A stretch of 64,000 bases of DNA. Origin: Branchiostoma floridae. Its lineage: Eukaryota; Chordata; Leptocardii; Amphioxiformes; Branchiostomatidae. Below the pieces are notes generated by a model that was not told the DNA's origin, searched no databases, and worked only from the letters and a program-made list of their open reading frames with translations. The stretch's first letter is position 1. Every line of letters starts with the position of its first letter. The position numbers were made by a program, and so were the translations under genes. The stretch is from the NCBI RefSeq assembly GCF_000003815.2, contig NC_049987.1, forward strand, positions 4,463,146 to 4,527,145. Direction: 5' to 3'. Below are positions 32,323 to 43,434 of this stretch, in pieces.

Positions 32323-34216
32323 TACACACACACTGCCCTCCCTTCTTTCACCCCTCCGTCCTTCATCCCCTCTTTCCCTCTCTCCCTCACACACTTTCTC
32401 TTTCCCCTCTCTCTCCCTCTCTTACATAAAGACTGCCTAGAAAATTTGTTTTCTAGTATTATGTCATGTTTTACACACTGGCTTTTAATAGTACAACCCA
32501 ACTACAACCAGCCCTCCCTCACCCCCTCTCGCTCACTCTGTGAACACCAATGTTGTATCTTATCCAACACATACTGTCAGTGTGCCCTGCACACCGTGGG
32601 TAACAGCCCACTGTTCCTACGTTCTCAAAAAACTACTACGGGGCCACTTTACATTTACCTTTAACGTTTTATTTCATTGTTTATTTTGTTGCTCCCATAC
32701 AGATCCACTCCTGCCGTCGGAAACCCCTCTCCCAAGCCCGCCGACCACCCCTAGAGAAGACCGCCATCTCCGTCTGAACGTAAGCGGGATGATCTTCGAG
32801 ACCTGGGAGAGCACCCTGAACCGGTACCCGAACACTCTCCTGGGCGACCCCGTCCGCAGAGAGACCTTCTACTGTCCAGACAGAGACGAGTACTTCTTCG
32901 ACCGCCATCGCCCCAGTTTTGAAGGCATCTTCCTCTTTTACCAGAGGGACAAAAAGGCTACAGCCGACAAGCCCGGCAAAATGGAGAAACCACTGAGCGT
33001 ACCCGTGGATATTTTCTACGCCGAGATGAAGTTTTTCGACATAGATGAAGCCGTCATCAAGCAGTGCCTCGAAGAAGAGTGGTACAGTTTGGAAGAGGAC
33101 CCCTACGCTGAGCTACCAACAAGGGAGCCACAACGATCCATCTGGCTACTCTTTGACTACCCAGAGAGCTCGCTGTGGGCTAAAATCATCGCTGTCTTCT
33201 CTGTCAGTATGATTTTTCTCTCCATAGCTGTCTTCTGCGTGGGAACCATGCCTGGATTCGACGTTGACCCTCTAGATTCGGCGATGTTCTCAAACGGTAC
33301 GATGCTGGACAAACTGGATCGTGCATACGAGGACCATCTCTTTGGCGTCGAGACGGCCTGTATCATTTGGTTCTGTTTCGAACTTGCCATTCGCTTCTAC
33401 GCGAGTCCTAACAAATGCAGCTTCATGAAAGACATCATGAACATCTTTGACATCGTCGCCATTGTTCCTTTCTTTGTCGACTTTTTCATGATCGTAGGTG
33501 TCTCTAAACTCGAGAAGGGCTCCTCTACTTCCGTTTTCGTCCGCGTGCTTCGACTCTTTCGTATTTTTCGTATTCTCAAACTCTCTCGGCACGTTAAGGG
33601 GTTACAGGTACTTGGGAAAGCTCTCTTCGAAAGTATCGGGTCCTTCATTCTTCTTTCTTTCTTCCTCTGTGTCAGTATGACCCTGTTCGGAAGCGTTTTG
33701 TACTTCGCGGAACCAAACGATAGCAACGGATGGAACAGCATTCCGGGAACATTCTGGTACATCATCGTCACAATGACAACGGTAGGGTACGGGGATGTGT
33801 ACCCTTCGAGTTTGGGGGGTAAACTCATCGGTGGAGTGACCGTTGTATGCGGTATCATGACACTCTCCATGCCAAGCCCCGCCATCGTCACAAACTTCAA
33901 CAAAGCCTGGGAAATGTCCAAAAACGTCATCGCCACTCAAGACAAGAACGAGGCACCTTCCATGGGACTTTGGCAAAGAATTCGGTCAAAGACGAGCAAG
34001 AAAAATGGAAAACAAAATGGAGAACTGTTTGGGTACACGTGGGTTGGTGATGTTGACATTGACAAGGCCAAGGGCAGACTGTGGGTGACTCCGAAGCACT
34101 ATATGCTATACGGGGACCCGGAAATCAAAAAGGAAGAACAGAAAAAGACAGCTTCTTCGCTACAGAAGTATTTGTACATGGGGACGCCGGAGGGCGAAGG
34201 GGAGTTTTACGTGTAA
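29979..34216 (+). CDS. Shaker-type (Kv1-like) K+ channel, gene 3, PSP gate
   Basis: Two exons, 29979-30045 and 32703-34216, join in phase 1 (CAG/GTATGT donor, CCCATACAG acceptor) to 526 residues. The first exon encodes 22 acidic, serine-rich residues starting MSVSSSSVEED; its ATG has A at -3. Seen: T1 about 45-145 with YFFDRHRPSF and a Lys-rich insertion at about 105-118; S1 about 180-203; sequon NGT at 220; S2 about 236-257; S3 264-287; S4 299-319 with R, R, R, R, K, R; pore helix FWYII, with Tyr in place of the second Trp of Shaker FWW; filter TTVGYGD 381-387; S6 with SMPSPAIV, PSP at 413-415 in place of PVP. The cytoplasmic tail of about 100 residues ends EGEFYV, a possible class II PDZ ligand. 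Closest in the window to gene 4. Confidence 0.92.
30046..32200. other. intron of channel gene 3
   Basis: Most of a 2.66-kb intron; nothing further was recognised in its first 2.1 kb. The 3' part holds simple repeats (see 32236-32440). Confidence 0.6.
32236..32440. repeat. (CT)n and (CA)n microsatellite
   Basis: A (CT)-rich tract broken by TAT, followed by (CA)n and a second CT/C-rich tract, all within the intron of channel gene 3. Confidence 0.9.
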
Positions 34217-34273
34217 TCTTAATTTTTGTTTGTTTGCTTGTTGAATTGTTTATTTCGCGCATAAAACAATAAC

Positions 34274-34279
34274 AATAAA
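34274..34279 (+). terminator. poly(A) signal of channel gene 3
   Basis: AATAAA, 58 bp past the stop codon. A further ATAAA-containing run follows at about 34292. Confidence 0.6.
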
Positions 34280-36535
34280 GTATAGAACAGTAAATAAAAG
34301 TGCCGGAGGAGGGGAGAAGCCTGCGTGTCTTATACAATGCCCTTCTCCACTTAACTAAACAGATACTAAAATATGTACAAACGTAGAAAATGTTATAAGA
34401 TAACTTAAAGAATAATAACTATTCAAAAACATTCAACAGTCAATCCGTAATTCAAATGATTGAGTAAATATATTAGACACAGAATCTTATCGTTAAGGCT
34501 AAATATAAATCAGTGAAGATGATCTTGATTGCATAATCCTCATGGGCTAAATACATTGAGTTAGATAACTGAAGTAGAAGCGTAAAGAGGATTACGTTAT
34601 ATTTTACTTAATGTACATAGTTTCTTCCCTCTTTTTAAAACAAATGCTTATTACATTGTACTTTTTAGATGAGAAAAGATACGTAACAATTTCGTCCTTT
34701 CTATCTAAAGTGTATAGTCTAGCTGAAGAGTACTTACGAGAGATTTGTGCATATCTATAATTAAGTTACAAAATGCACTGTACTATGGAGGAGTCTGGTT
34801 GTATCTACGACTCTGAATGTTGAATATCTTGATGCCGTTTCTTGCCAGTTTAGCTAACAAGAGTTCGTAGGACACAAACCTCCATGAAGTGAATATGGTG
34901 TTTGTTTATTCCATAGATGTCCATTGTTCCAATGTTGTTGTTTATCACATCACTAGGCAACAATCAAGCAAGTGATATAACCTCTACTTGGAGAGTATTA
35001 GCTAAAGGCTCGAGACCGGGTTTTGTATCTTTTATCTTGATTGCAATGCTATGCTATGGTCTTATTTTTGGTTGGTAGATAGATTTTTATGTGATTTAGG
35101 TCTGGACATCCGAGTTTTGTATTGTGTAATGTTTCAACTAGATGTATAAACTTCATCAATGTAATATTTTGACTTTATTTCTGTAACATTTAATTCAACA
35201 CTTTAAGTGAAGAAGTAATAGGTATGTATCATAAGTGTACATATATGTAGATGTTATAAGTTTGGTTCTTCAAACCATTTACACGATATCAGTAATAGGT
35301 GTATCTGTAATTTTTTATTAATATTTGTCAATAAAAAGTATGACATATGATAACTCCCCTCTAGAATCATCCTCATATATTATTTTCTGTTGGCATCTAA
35401 TTTTCAAAGTCTTCAAAGACAAATATGATTACCTAGACCCTGTTCCCACCTACCAAAATCTATGCGAATTTACTCGAATCAAATGTATTCAATTCGAATA
35501 GCTACCATTGGTCTTATTGCGGTTCAAAGGTCACATTGCCTTCGTCATACAAAAGTCACCATTTACAATTTTCTGTCAACAATTTTCCGATCACTCGAAA
35601 ACGTTTAACCGTTTTAGTGAGTAAAACTAAGTGAGTAAAATATTTACTTCAAAATCATAACACGTTTCCGTGTTACAAACAGTTTTCCTAGCTGGGATAC
35701 TAGATAACAACAGCGGCCGACGAAACAGGTTTTTCCGCTTTTGTGAATCCAAGTGTCGATGATTGGGTCAGGGTGACGATAATTACAGTACTATAGCTAG
35801 TAGTAAATACCGCCCAGTCAACCTCACGTAACATCTGTGGTATATACCATTCGTTCCAGTGGGGGTGTTGCAAACATACAGCAAAGTTTGAGCAATGGTA
35901 ATGTCTCCGGTTTATTGCACCAACTTACAATGTGTGGAAGAAAAAAAAAAACTTATGCAGCTGTTATGTGAATTTTCCAACGTGTTGTAAGTAAAAACCA
36001 AGAAGTCAAATACAATTGTGACCTCAGGATTGGCCAAATGCCAGGGACCGATCGGTATATATTCCTTACGGGGATTGTCTTGTTTTGCATCTGTTGAGAC
36101 TATGAGACAATGTATATGAATTTTTCCCAGGGAAAATTATGCTTATCTAGCTCTAAGTGTCTGATTCGCATTTCGGTTGATTTTACTCTACTTGTGAGAG
36201 TAGTGTTTCTTTTATGACCCGTCCTTCAGGGTCTGCATGGGGGTTTCGAAAACGCTTTGCGCCGAAATTCAGAAAGGAACTTTTTACGTATTACGCTTAA
36301 ATAAAGGAAGACGATTACGTAAAATTTGGTCACCTCGCATACGAAACTACCTTCAGGAGAAGGGTATCCCTACAAATTAAGGGAAGTCAAAATAATCTTC
36401 CTGTGCCTCTCAGAAAAGCGGCATGCAGACCCTCATACCTGGCTGCCGACAAACACACGTACAGTGGTTTAAAGTGATTTGTTACCCAGAAACGCTCACG
36501 TTTGTAAGACAGCCGTGTGTTAGAACTCTGCCATA
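34280..36535. other. intergenic between channel genes 3 and 4
   Basis: 2.2 kb without recognised exons; likely 3' flank of gene 3 and promoter of gene 4. CCTCCATGAA near 34882 matches the core of the repeat at 17798. Confidence 0.4.
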
Positions 36536-39500
36536 ATGGAGACACCACGACGTCTTTGCGACTTAGTGGACCAGGACATCGTAGTAGACGAACAGAAAGA
36601 CGATACAGGTAAGGTAACCTGACACTCAGCGTACCGTAGAATGGTTGGACTATCTACGGGGAAAGGGGAGCTTTCCGCCGCCGGGGTATTCTACAGCACA
36701 CGGTAGTAGTTTTAAGCGGTAGGACTCTAATTGTCCAAAACTCCTACATCGTAAAATAAAATACCACCGGGTGCTAAAGATTACCCAGGCGGGGAAAAGC
36801 CTTTCCTGTCCCGAAGAAATCCAGGCTAATCCACGGTAGACTATATGCTAGGACACAGGTTAGTCTAAATCTAGGGAAGTGGCGCGATCTATTGTTTGTG
36901 AGTTCTCAGGGGTTTAATACATTAAATCGTGTGTACAGACGGTGAACTGATTTCACCGACCATTGACTACACACGTTAAAATCTGGGACTCGGGCAGTTA
37001 GTTCATGCTAATAGACAACTTAGCAAATTCTATTGAAACAGAAAACTAGCCCCCCTCTTAAAGCCTCTATCACAGTTAAAGCGAACGCCGGTCGAATTTT
37101 TAGACCGGCTGGAGCTCGCCGGATTTCAAAATCGCCCGAGCATCGACCGTATTTTTTGGGTGAAAATCTGCGCCGTCACAGATTGGACTCTTGGTGCTTG
37201 GTGTTTCATTTCGGAAATTTCAGTTTAAGTTATTGTCCTCTCTGCCTTTTTGGCACACAGCTGACATCACACGGAAGTTTAAATCCAACAGGATGAGCTG
37301 CTAAAAGTCGCCCGAATCTTAGCAATCACCAGCTCGTCGGCCGTACATGTACTTTTGCCGAAAATGTCCATTTTAAGCTCACCGACACTTAGGCCGAGCT
37401 CAGGTCTTGATTTGAGATTGGAGCTTGAAGAGACCGGTTCCGTGTCAAGGACAAACGTTTTAAGATGAAAACAATGATAGCAAGGTCATTTAATTGGTGT
37501 CATCTTTGTTGCTATGGTACCCACAAACATCTGGGGCTTTTCCCCCCACCTTTTCCGCTGAATTTGATGTGATTGGTAACCAAATTACTAACGCATGGTG
37601 TAAAGAGATACTACTGAAACTGACTGGACGACTATTGAAACGTTCACAAAGGTTTTTTTTTACCGTAGATGTAATCTGCTTGGTGTGTGTCATGCTTGCG
37701 ACGCTTCGTGTCTTGCCCCACTGTTACGTGGCCCAGATATCCTACACAGTGTGTGAAAGTACAGATCAAGTTAATCGCGTTTTCCCTAGCAGCGTGCAAA
37801 ATACCCACTTGCACACTTGCACATTGCAACCACTTTTTGCTTGGTGCAACTTACTTCTAAACTCAGGTTGCACAGGGTGCAACTTAGATTTTGAGCCCAG
37901 AACTCGTTTTGTTGTCAATTTACTTGGAAGAAATAAATGGACTGAGGCAGCTCCGTTTCATATCAGCCCAAAATGTCTATTATGTATGTATGTACAGTGT
38001 ATGTATTGTACATTCAGTTGTGCAACCTATTTTTGCCCCAGGTTGCACACTTTGCAACCTGGCTCAGAAAAGTATTTTTGTACACTGCCTAGTATGGAGA
38101 ATATCATATATTATTTTGGTGGTGTGTTCTTTTTCTTTCTTCTTTTCTGTCAGTAGCCATTCAGAGCTTAGATTTGAATGTTAGCTGCTATGACATATAT
38201 TTCTTTACTCCCACTAAGTGCAATTGCAGTTATGTTAATGACCTGGTCAAAAACAATTAGATGTAGTTTTCTACTCGCACACAATACCACAGCGTAAGCA
38301 TAATGGTATGGTATTGTGTAGGAGAATCATACTAAAAGGCCTTGGGGAAAACATTCTGAATTTTCGAAAATGTTGCTTTTCTAGTTTCCGTAACTGTTTC
38401 ATGGAGTCACAGGGAAGCAAGCTTAGAACCTGATCGTGAAAAACGTCCTTCGAGAAGCAAATAGTGTAAAATCATTGTCATTATACAAAATTGCAAATGA
38501 TCCCTTTTTTTTCTATTTTGCTTTTGGACAGACAATGTGGCACTGCACTCAAACTGTACTTTTTTTGTAACTTATATTAACAGTGCCACACACACGGTAC
38601 AGACAGAAGGTAAAGCTAGTTTTTTTACCTCCCTGACCGGTCAGGTACTAATTTTTACACCTGGAAACCGAGGAAGGTCGTAAAAAGTGCATTTTCCAAC
38701 GTCGGGGGCACGGTGGGGATCGAACTCAGGACCTCTAGATTCAGAGCTGAACGCTCTACCAGTTACGCCACGCCCGACGCCAAAGTAATCCCTTTTCAAA
38801 AGAGCCACAGTGCCAGGTTCAAAATTTTCTGCGTCACGCACAGAATTGCACTTGAATTCCTGGCGGTAGGAAAAAATCAATAACAAGAGAAGGTCGAGTA
38901 TTTTGTTCAAGTGTCCATCATATGTTCATTCGTCAATGAAGATTAGACATCCGGGTAATACGATACGCCAAAAAAAGAGTTATTCAACAACTTGACATGA
39001 TTTTGGAAACAATTAGACGTTTTGTATAGTAGTACATTGTATAAAACCTACTCTGCAATAGATATGCTCAGAGTCACTGACGAAAGGTAGTGAACGCTAT
39101 CTGAAACGTTAGCCTGGTTACCAAACCCCAGCCCGATCTCAAGTATCTATCGTGCAGGGGTCTTGCCGGATGGGATTGGAACTCTTCTCAATTTTGCCCC
39201 TTATAGTGGGCAAAAAAACTCCACCAATAGAAAAGCAGGGGATCAGCAGGAGGTAATTACACCCCTACCATGATTGGTTAAAGACCCCCAACTGTATTTT
39301 TTGAATCCATAACAGTGACCACTAAGTACCTGATTCGCTACTGTGATAGCCTGCTGACCAACTGTGGTGTGTTGTAGCTAGCTACCTGTGGTGAGAGTGG
39401 TCATCAATCCTAGGTTCTCCTCCCTCTGATCAAGGGCCTTCGAGAACCTTTCTACAGCCATCCTGCCAGACCCCAACATGAAAGATATCTGAGGTTGGGG

Positions 39501-41347
39501 TATGGTATCCAGGCTACCTGAAACGTCTGACCGTTTCCAAAAACATGCCCAGTAACTAGTTACTTGGTCTGTCTGTTTTCATTGAAAATTTATTTAGACA
39601 CTGTGGTTAAATGCAGCCAAGAACTACAGTTGTATTTCAGTACCATTATTTGTGACATATGCACTTTAATGTTTGCCGACGAAGGGACTATCCAGTATAG
39701 TAATTTTTATTGTAAGTTAATTCCCGAGGGCTAATTGCAGGTACAAACAACACGTATGATTAAGAAAATTACAATGGTGCTAAGAACTATATTCTATGCT
39801 GTGCTACTTAAGTATACATGCTGATAGTTCTGTTAGGTTTGACTTCTTCTTCTTCTTAGGCAGTGGAAGAAGAATTTGCCCACTTCTCCTTCAAGAATGT
39901 GTGTTCTTTGACTTGATATTATTGTAATTTACTAACGACATGTTCTCTATTGTGTATAGCTCTACTTCTGCCCAAAACAACACCCGACGACTACGAAACA
40001 GTCCAAAGAAAAGACCGTCACATACGTCTCAATGTTAGCGGTATGATGTTTGAAACATGGGAGAGCACTCTACACCAGTACCCCGACACACTTTTGGGAG
40101 ACCACGCCAGAAGGCAGAGATTCTACTGTCCCGAAACCGACGAATATTTCTTCGACCGCCACAGACCCAGTTTCGAGGCTATCTTCCGTTTCTACCAGAG
40201 AGGACTCAAAAGGAAATCTCAACATCAAGAAAACAGACTGGTTCGCCCTAAAAACGTGCCTGTCGAAATCTTCTACTTGGAGATGAAGTTTTTCGGCTTG
40301 GGGAGTGACGTCATCAAACAGTGTCTTGAGCATGACTACTACAGCGAGCCAGACGAGACAGAGGTGGAGTTGCCTGAACAAGATGTACAGCGGGCGATTT
40401 GGCTTCTCTTTGACTTTCCTGAAAGTTCTCCGTGGGCAAAATTTGTCGGGGTAATTTCTATCACGTTTATTATGATCTCCATTGCTGTTTTTTGCGCAGA
40501 AACTCTCCCAGAGTTTGCGCAATCGGTCCCAGAATTCTCACCCAACGGCACGATTTCAAACCATCTGAGCTTGCTCTACAACCAACCGCTCTTCCAAGCA
40601 GAAACGGCGTGTATCATCTGGTTCTGTTTCGAGCTCGTCATCCGTTTCTACGCGTGCCCCAACAAGTGTAGATTCTGGAAGGATCCGCTGAACATTTTCG
40701 ACTTTCTCGCCATCGTGCCTTACTTCGTCGACGTTGTCATGGTCTTGGCAAACTATCATCCTTCGAAAACGTCCGTAATGATCACCTTCGTCCGATTGCT
40801 TCGACTTTTTCGGATTGTTCGTATCTTCAAACTTTCTCGTCACGTGAAGGGTTTACGTGTGTTGGGGAAGTCAATGGTCGACAGTATCGGTCCGTTTGCA
40901 CTACTGGTATTCCTGATCATGATAGCAATGACCTTATTCGGAAGCTGTGTCTACTTCGCAGAATTAGAACACCCGGAAACGGACTGGGAGAGCATTCCGG
41001 CCACCTTCTGGTGGGTCATCATCACGATGACCACAGTGGGGTACGGTGACCACTTCCCACTGACCGCTGCAGGGAAACTAGTGGGCAGCGTCTGCGTGGT
41101 GTCCGGTATCCTGACCCTAGCGCTTCCAAGTCCCGCCATTGTCGCCAACTTTGACAAGAACAACAAGATGTCCAATAACGTTATATCAGAGGAGATATTG
41201 GAGAAAAGGTTGAAGTCAGGCAGGGGTAGAATAAATAGGAGGACACCAGGGAGTTTGATAAATCGGTTTCGGGAATCAGTAGGTAAAAAGAAGATCTATA
41301 ACAGGGTGAGAAAATCGGAAGAACAACACGAGAATGACGTCGTTTAG
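36536..41347 (+). CDS. Shaker-type (Kv1-like) K+ channel, gene 4, PSP gate
   Basis: Two exons, 36536-36608 and 39960-41347, join in phase 1 (ACAG/GTAAGG donor, TGTATAG acceptor) to 486 residues. Exon 1 encodes 24 residues starting METPRRLCDL; the ATG has A at -3 and G at +4. Seen: T1 about 45-150 with YFFDRHRPSF; S1 about 183-204; sequon NGT at 220; S2 about 236-257; S3 264-288; S4 299-319 with R, R, R, R, K, R; pore FWWVIIT; filter TTVGYGD 382-388; S6 with LALPSPAIV, PSP at 414-416. After S6 both genes 3 and 4 share MS-N-NVI, and they share the same phase-1 first intron, so they are probably sister duplicates. The tail is basic and ends ENDVV. The first AATAAA after the stop lies inside a MITE at 41496-41676. 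Confidence 0.92.
36609..38635. other. intron of channel gene 4, 5' part
   Basis: Nothing coding. GGTTGCAC/GTGCAACC words recur near 37825-38065 as small inverted repeats. A diverged copy of the repeat near 1105-1410 lies at about 38090-38190. Confidence 0.5.
38640..38910 (-). mobile_element. tRNA-derived SINE (family 2)
   Basis: The minus strand reads GTGGCGTAACTGGTAGAG (A box, near 38770) and GAGTTCGATCCCCACCG (B box, near 38715), with outer arms GTCGGGC and CCCCGAC that nearly pair. It lies in the intron of channel gene 4. Confidence 0.6.
39110..39517. mobile_element. TIR element with perfect 9-bp target duplication
   Basis: Left end TAGCCTGGTTACCAAACCCC; the right end reversed is GTAGCCTGGATACCATACCC. 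The exact 9-mer CTGAAACGT stands at 39101-39109 and 39518-39526. The 9-bp duplication fits Mutator-like elements. It is non-coding and lies in the intron of channel gene 4. Confidence 0.88.
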
Positions 41348-41490
41348 GCTAACTTGTAACTCTCTCTTCTCCCTCTCTCACCCCCTTCTCCCTCTCAATG
41401 TCTTCCCCTCTCTCATCTCTTCCCTCTCTCACACACTTTGTCTTTCCATTCTCTTCCTCACTCTCTCTCCCCTCTCTGTCCGCATGCTAT
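41348..41490. repeat. CT-rich tract in the 3' UTR of channel gene 4
   Basis: Repeated CTCTCTC, CCCTCTC and TCTTCC words begin right after the stop codon. Confidence 0.8.
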
Positions 41491-41495
41491 TCTAA

Positions 41496-41676
41496 GGTTA
41501 ACGTCACATTTTCAAAACGAAAAATAGAAATGTATACGTAAATATATAATAAAGTTACACAAATGATGCCAACGACTATTCTCTTAACGTCTTGTGTAGT
41601 TTAGTGTCTTTATGCCATACTTTTCGCTTCCGAAAGCTGCCCGGCCGGGCCCCGGTTTGGAAATGTGACGTAGGCC
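41496..41676. mobile_element. Harbinger-like MITE, family GGCCTACGTCACATTTCC (copy 1)
   Basis: The right end reversed is GGCCTACGTCACATTTCC, then AAACCGGGGCCCGGCCGGG. The left end GGTTAACGTCACATTTTC has lost most of the GC-rich arm. TAA precedes it and TTAA follows, compatible with a TWA duplication. Confidence 0.7.
41548..41553 (+). terminator. poly(A) signal of channel gene 4, MITE-derived
   Basis: AATAAA about 200 bp past the stop. No earlier AATAAA or ATTAAA is present, and this one lies inside the MITE at 41496-41676. Confidence 0.5.
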
Positions 41677-41934
41677 TTAACGGACTAGTTGATAGAAAAT
41701 ACCAAAGGAAAGTAACTGATTTTCTAGTATATTAAGCAATGTGTAATAAGCAACAAGGGTAACTGTAGAAGGTGTCTGTAGAATGAAATTAACTTTTAAC
41801 AGTGTATTTTCCCTAATCTGAAAGAGCTATAATAAGAACAGGCGTGGAAGTAGTATATGTAGTATAAATACAAAATGACACACTGGGTAAAATATATGTT
41901 TCATTGCTTTTTGTATGTTTATTGGAGCCGCGTT

Positions 41935-42330
41935 AGTGGGGCCGCATAGCACAGTGGCAGTGTATTCGGCCCGTGACCGAGAGGTCGCCGGTTCGAATCC
42001 GCCTGTCGTGTTGCCGGTCTTGTGCCCTTGGGAAAGGCACTTTACACGACTTTCCTCACTTTACTCAAGTGAAAAATGAGTCGTCCCTCGGATAGGACGT
42101 TAAATGGAGGTCCCGTGTATGGGGAGAGTCACACCCCATGCACGTTAAAGAACCCCCACACGTGCGATGGTGCGGTGTGTGGCGCAAACCCTTCTGTCTG
42201 GAGTTGGTGATTCACTTCAAATCACCCGGTTGGAGACCTGGCAAACCTCCATACCGTATCAGCCACACGGTGATTTACATCATTCACCCGGACCGTCCGG
42301 ACGGGAGACCTGGCGCATCCCCGTCTTGTA
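41935..42330 (+). mobile_element. tRNA-derived SINE (family 3), near full length
   Basis: A box in AGCACAGTGGCAGTGTATTC, B box GGTTCGAATCC at about 41991, then a conserved body with TCGTCCCTCGGATAGGACG, TAAATGGAGGTCCCGTGTAT and GCACGTTAAAGAACC. The body recurs without head at 12465, 49880 and 58870. Confidence 0.85.
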
Positions 42331-42648
42331 ATTAGCCAGCGAAAGGGTATGTCACCCCGTAAGGGGCGGTATCACCCCGTCGTGTGTAAGCATGTGCGAA
42401 CATGTTTACGTTGATCACGTCGACCGATGATGATGATGATGTTTATTACCTTTAAAATGTACGTAAGCAAGTTGGTACACAGTTCTCAAGAAAATACAAG
42501 TTGTAAGCTTTCGGCTAAAATGAAATGATGTTTTATAAAGCCTCATATACTATGTTCTAAAATAAGAAATCGGCCTTTTGGCTGAATAGTCAGATCAGCA
42601 CCCAGGACATGTAGTAGTAAAGGCGAATTAGCGTTATCACAACAGGAG

Positions 42649-42748
42649 NNNNNNNNNNNNNNNNNNNNNNNNNNNNNNNNNNNNNNNNNNNNNNNNNNNN
42701 NNNNNNNNNNNNNNNNNNNNNNNNNNNNNNNNNNNNNNNNNNNNNNNN
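42649..42748. other. assembly gap, 100 N
   Basis: Exactly 100 N, lying 30 bp from a 430-bp palindrome. The word AAGGCGAATTAGCGTTA just before the gap matches the interior of that palindrome, so the gap probably hides more of the same repeat. Confidence 0.95.
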
Positions 42749-42777
42749 TATGAAATGGAGAGTATACCCCTACCTCT

Positions 42778-43207
42778 TGCGTTATAGTGTCAAAACAATA
42801 TGTGAAATTCCAGATTCAGAGCCACAAATTTTCTGAGAAGTCCTGTATATCAGGATTACATACATGAGAAAAATGTCACACAGGTAACGCTAGTTCGCCT
42901 TTAGCCACGGGGTAACCTATATCCGTTGTATTGGAAAAGGGTATTTAAAGGATATCAAGTCGGTGGTGGTTTCAAATTGGAATATTTTCAAAATAATGCC
43001 GTTTGAAACCACCGTACGTTGACTTGATATCAATAAACACCGTGTTTAAAAAAAATAACGGATATAGGTTACCCCACGGATATAAGTGAACTAACGTTAC
43101 CTGTGTGACATTTTTCTCATGTATGTAATCCTGATATACAGGACTTCTCAGAAAATTTGTGGCTCTGAATCTGGAATTTCACATATTGTTTTGACACTAT
43201 AACGCAA
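42778..43207. mobile_element. 430-bp hairpin (foldback) element
   Basis: Left arm 42778-42973 and right arm 43008-43207 are inverted copies. The outer 110 bp, from GCGTTATAGTGTCAAAACAA to CACACAGGTAACG, appear perfectly complementary. The loop is about 35 bp. There is no coding frame and no target duplication was identified. Confidence 0.88.
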
Positions 43208-43434
43208 TACGTTTATGAAATTGGATGTTGAATTGTTGAATTGTCATTTTCCCTTCTGTAATATAATAAATTCATAGTTGATACTTGTTCTGTTTGCATT
43301 TCTATGCTTTGACTGATACAACGTCTGCAAATATTTGTATGACTGTGTTTTTCTTATAACTTTTTTCTATCATATCAAGTAATGTGTGCATGGCATGTGC
43401 CATGCGTAATTACAATCAACAAATGGCTACCTAA

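Noticed and set aside
33397-33936. 179-codon antisense frame opposite channel gene 3
   Set aside because: A mirror of conserved membrane-segment codons; no independent evidence of a gene.
37070-37440. Possible DNA transposon with TCACAGTTAAAGCG-like end in the intron of channel gene 4
   Set aside because: GC-rich and repeat-like in appearance, but I could not find a matching inverted end or target duplication.
38690-38785. Possible tRNA gene on the minus strand
   Set aside because: A and B boxes and a partly pairing acceptor stem are present, but no proper anticodon arm with a seven-base loop forms, and related heads occur at 11165, so it is a SINE.
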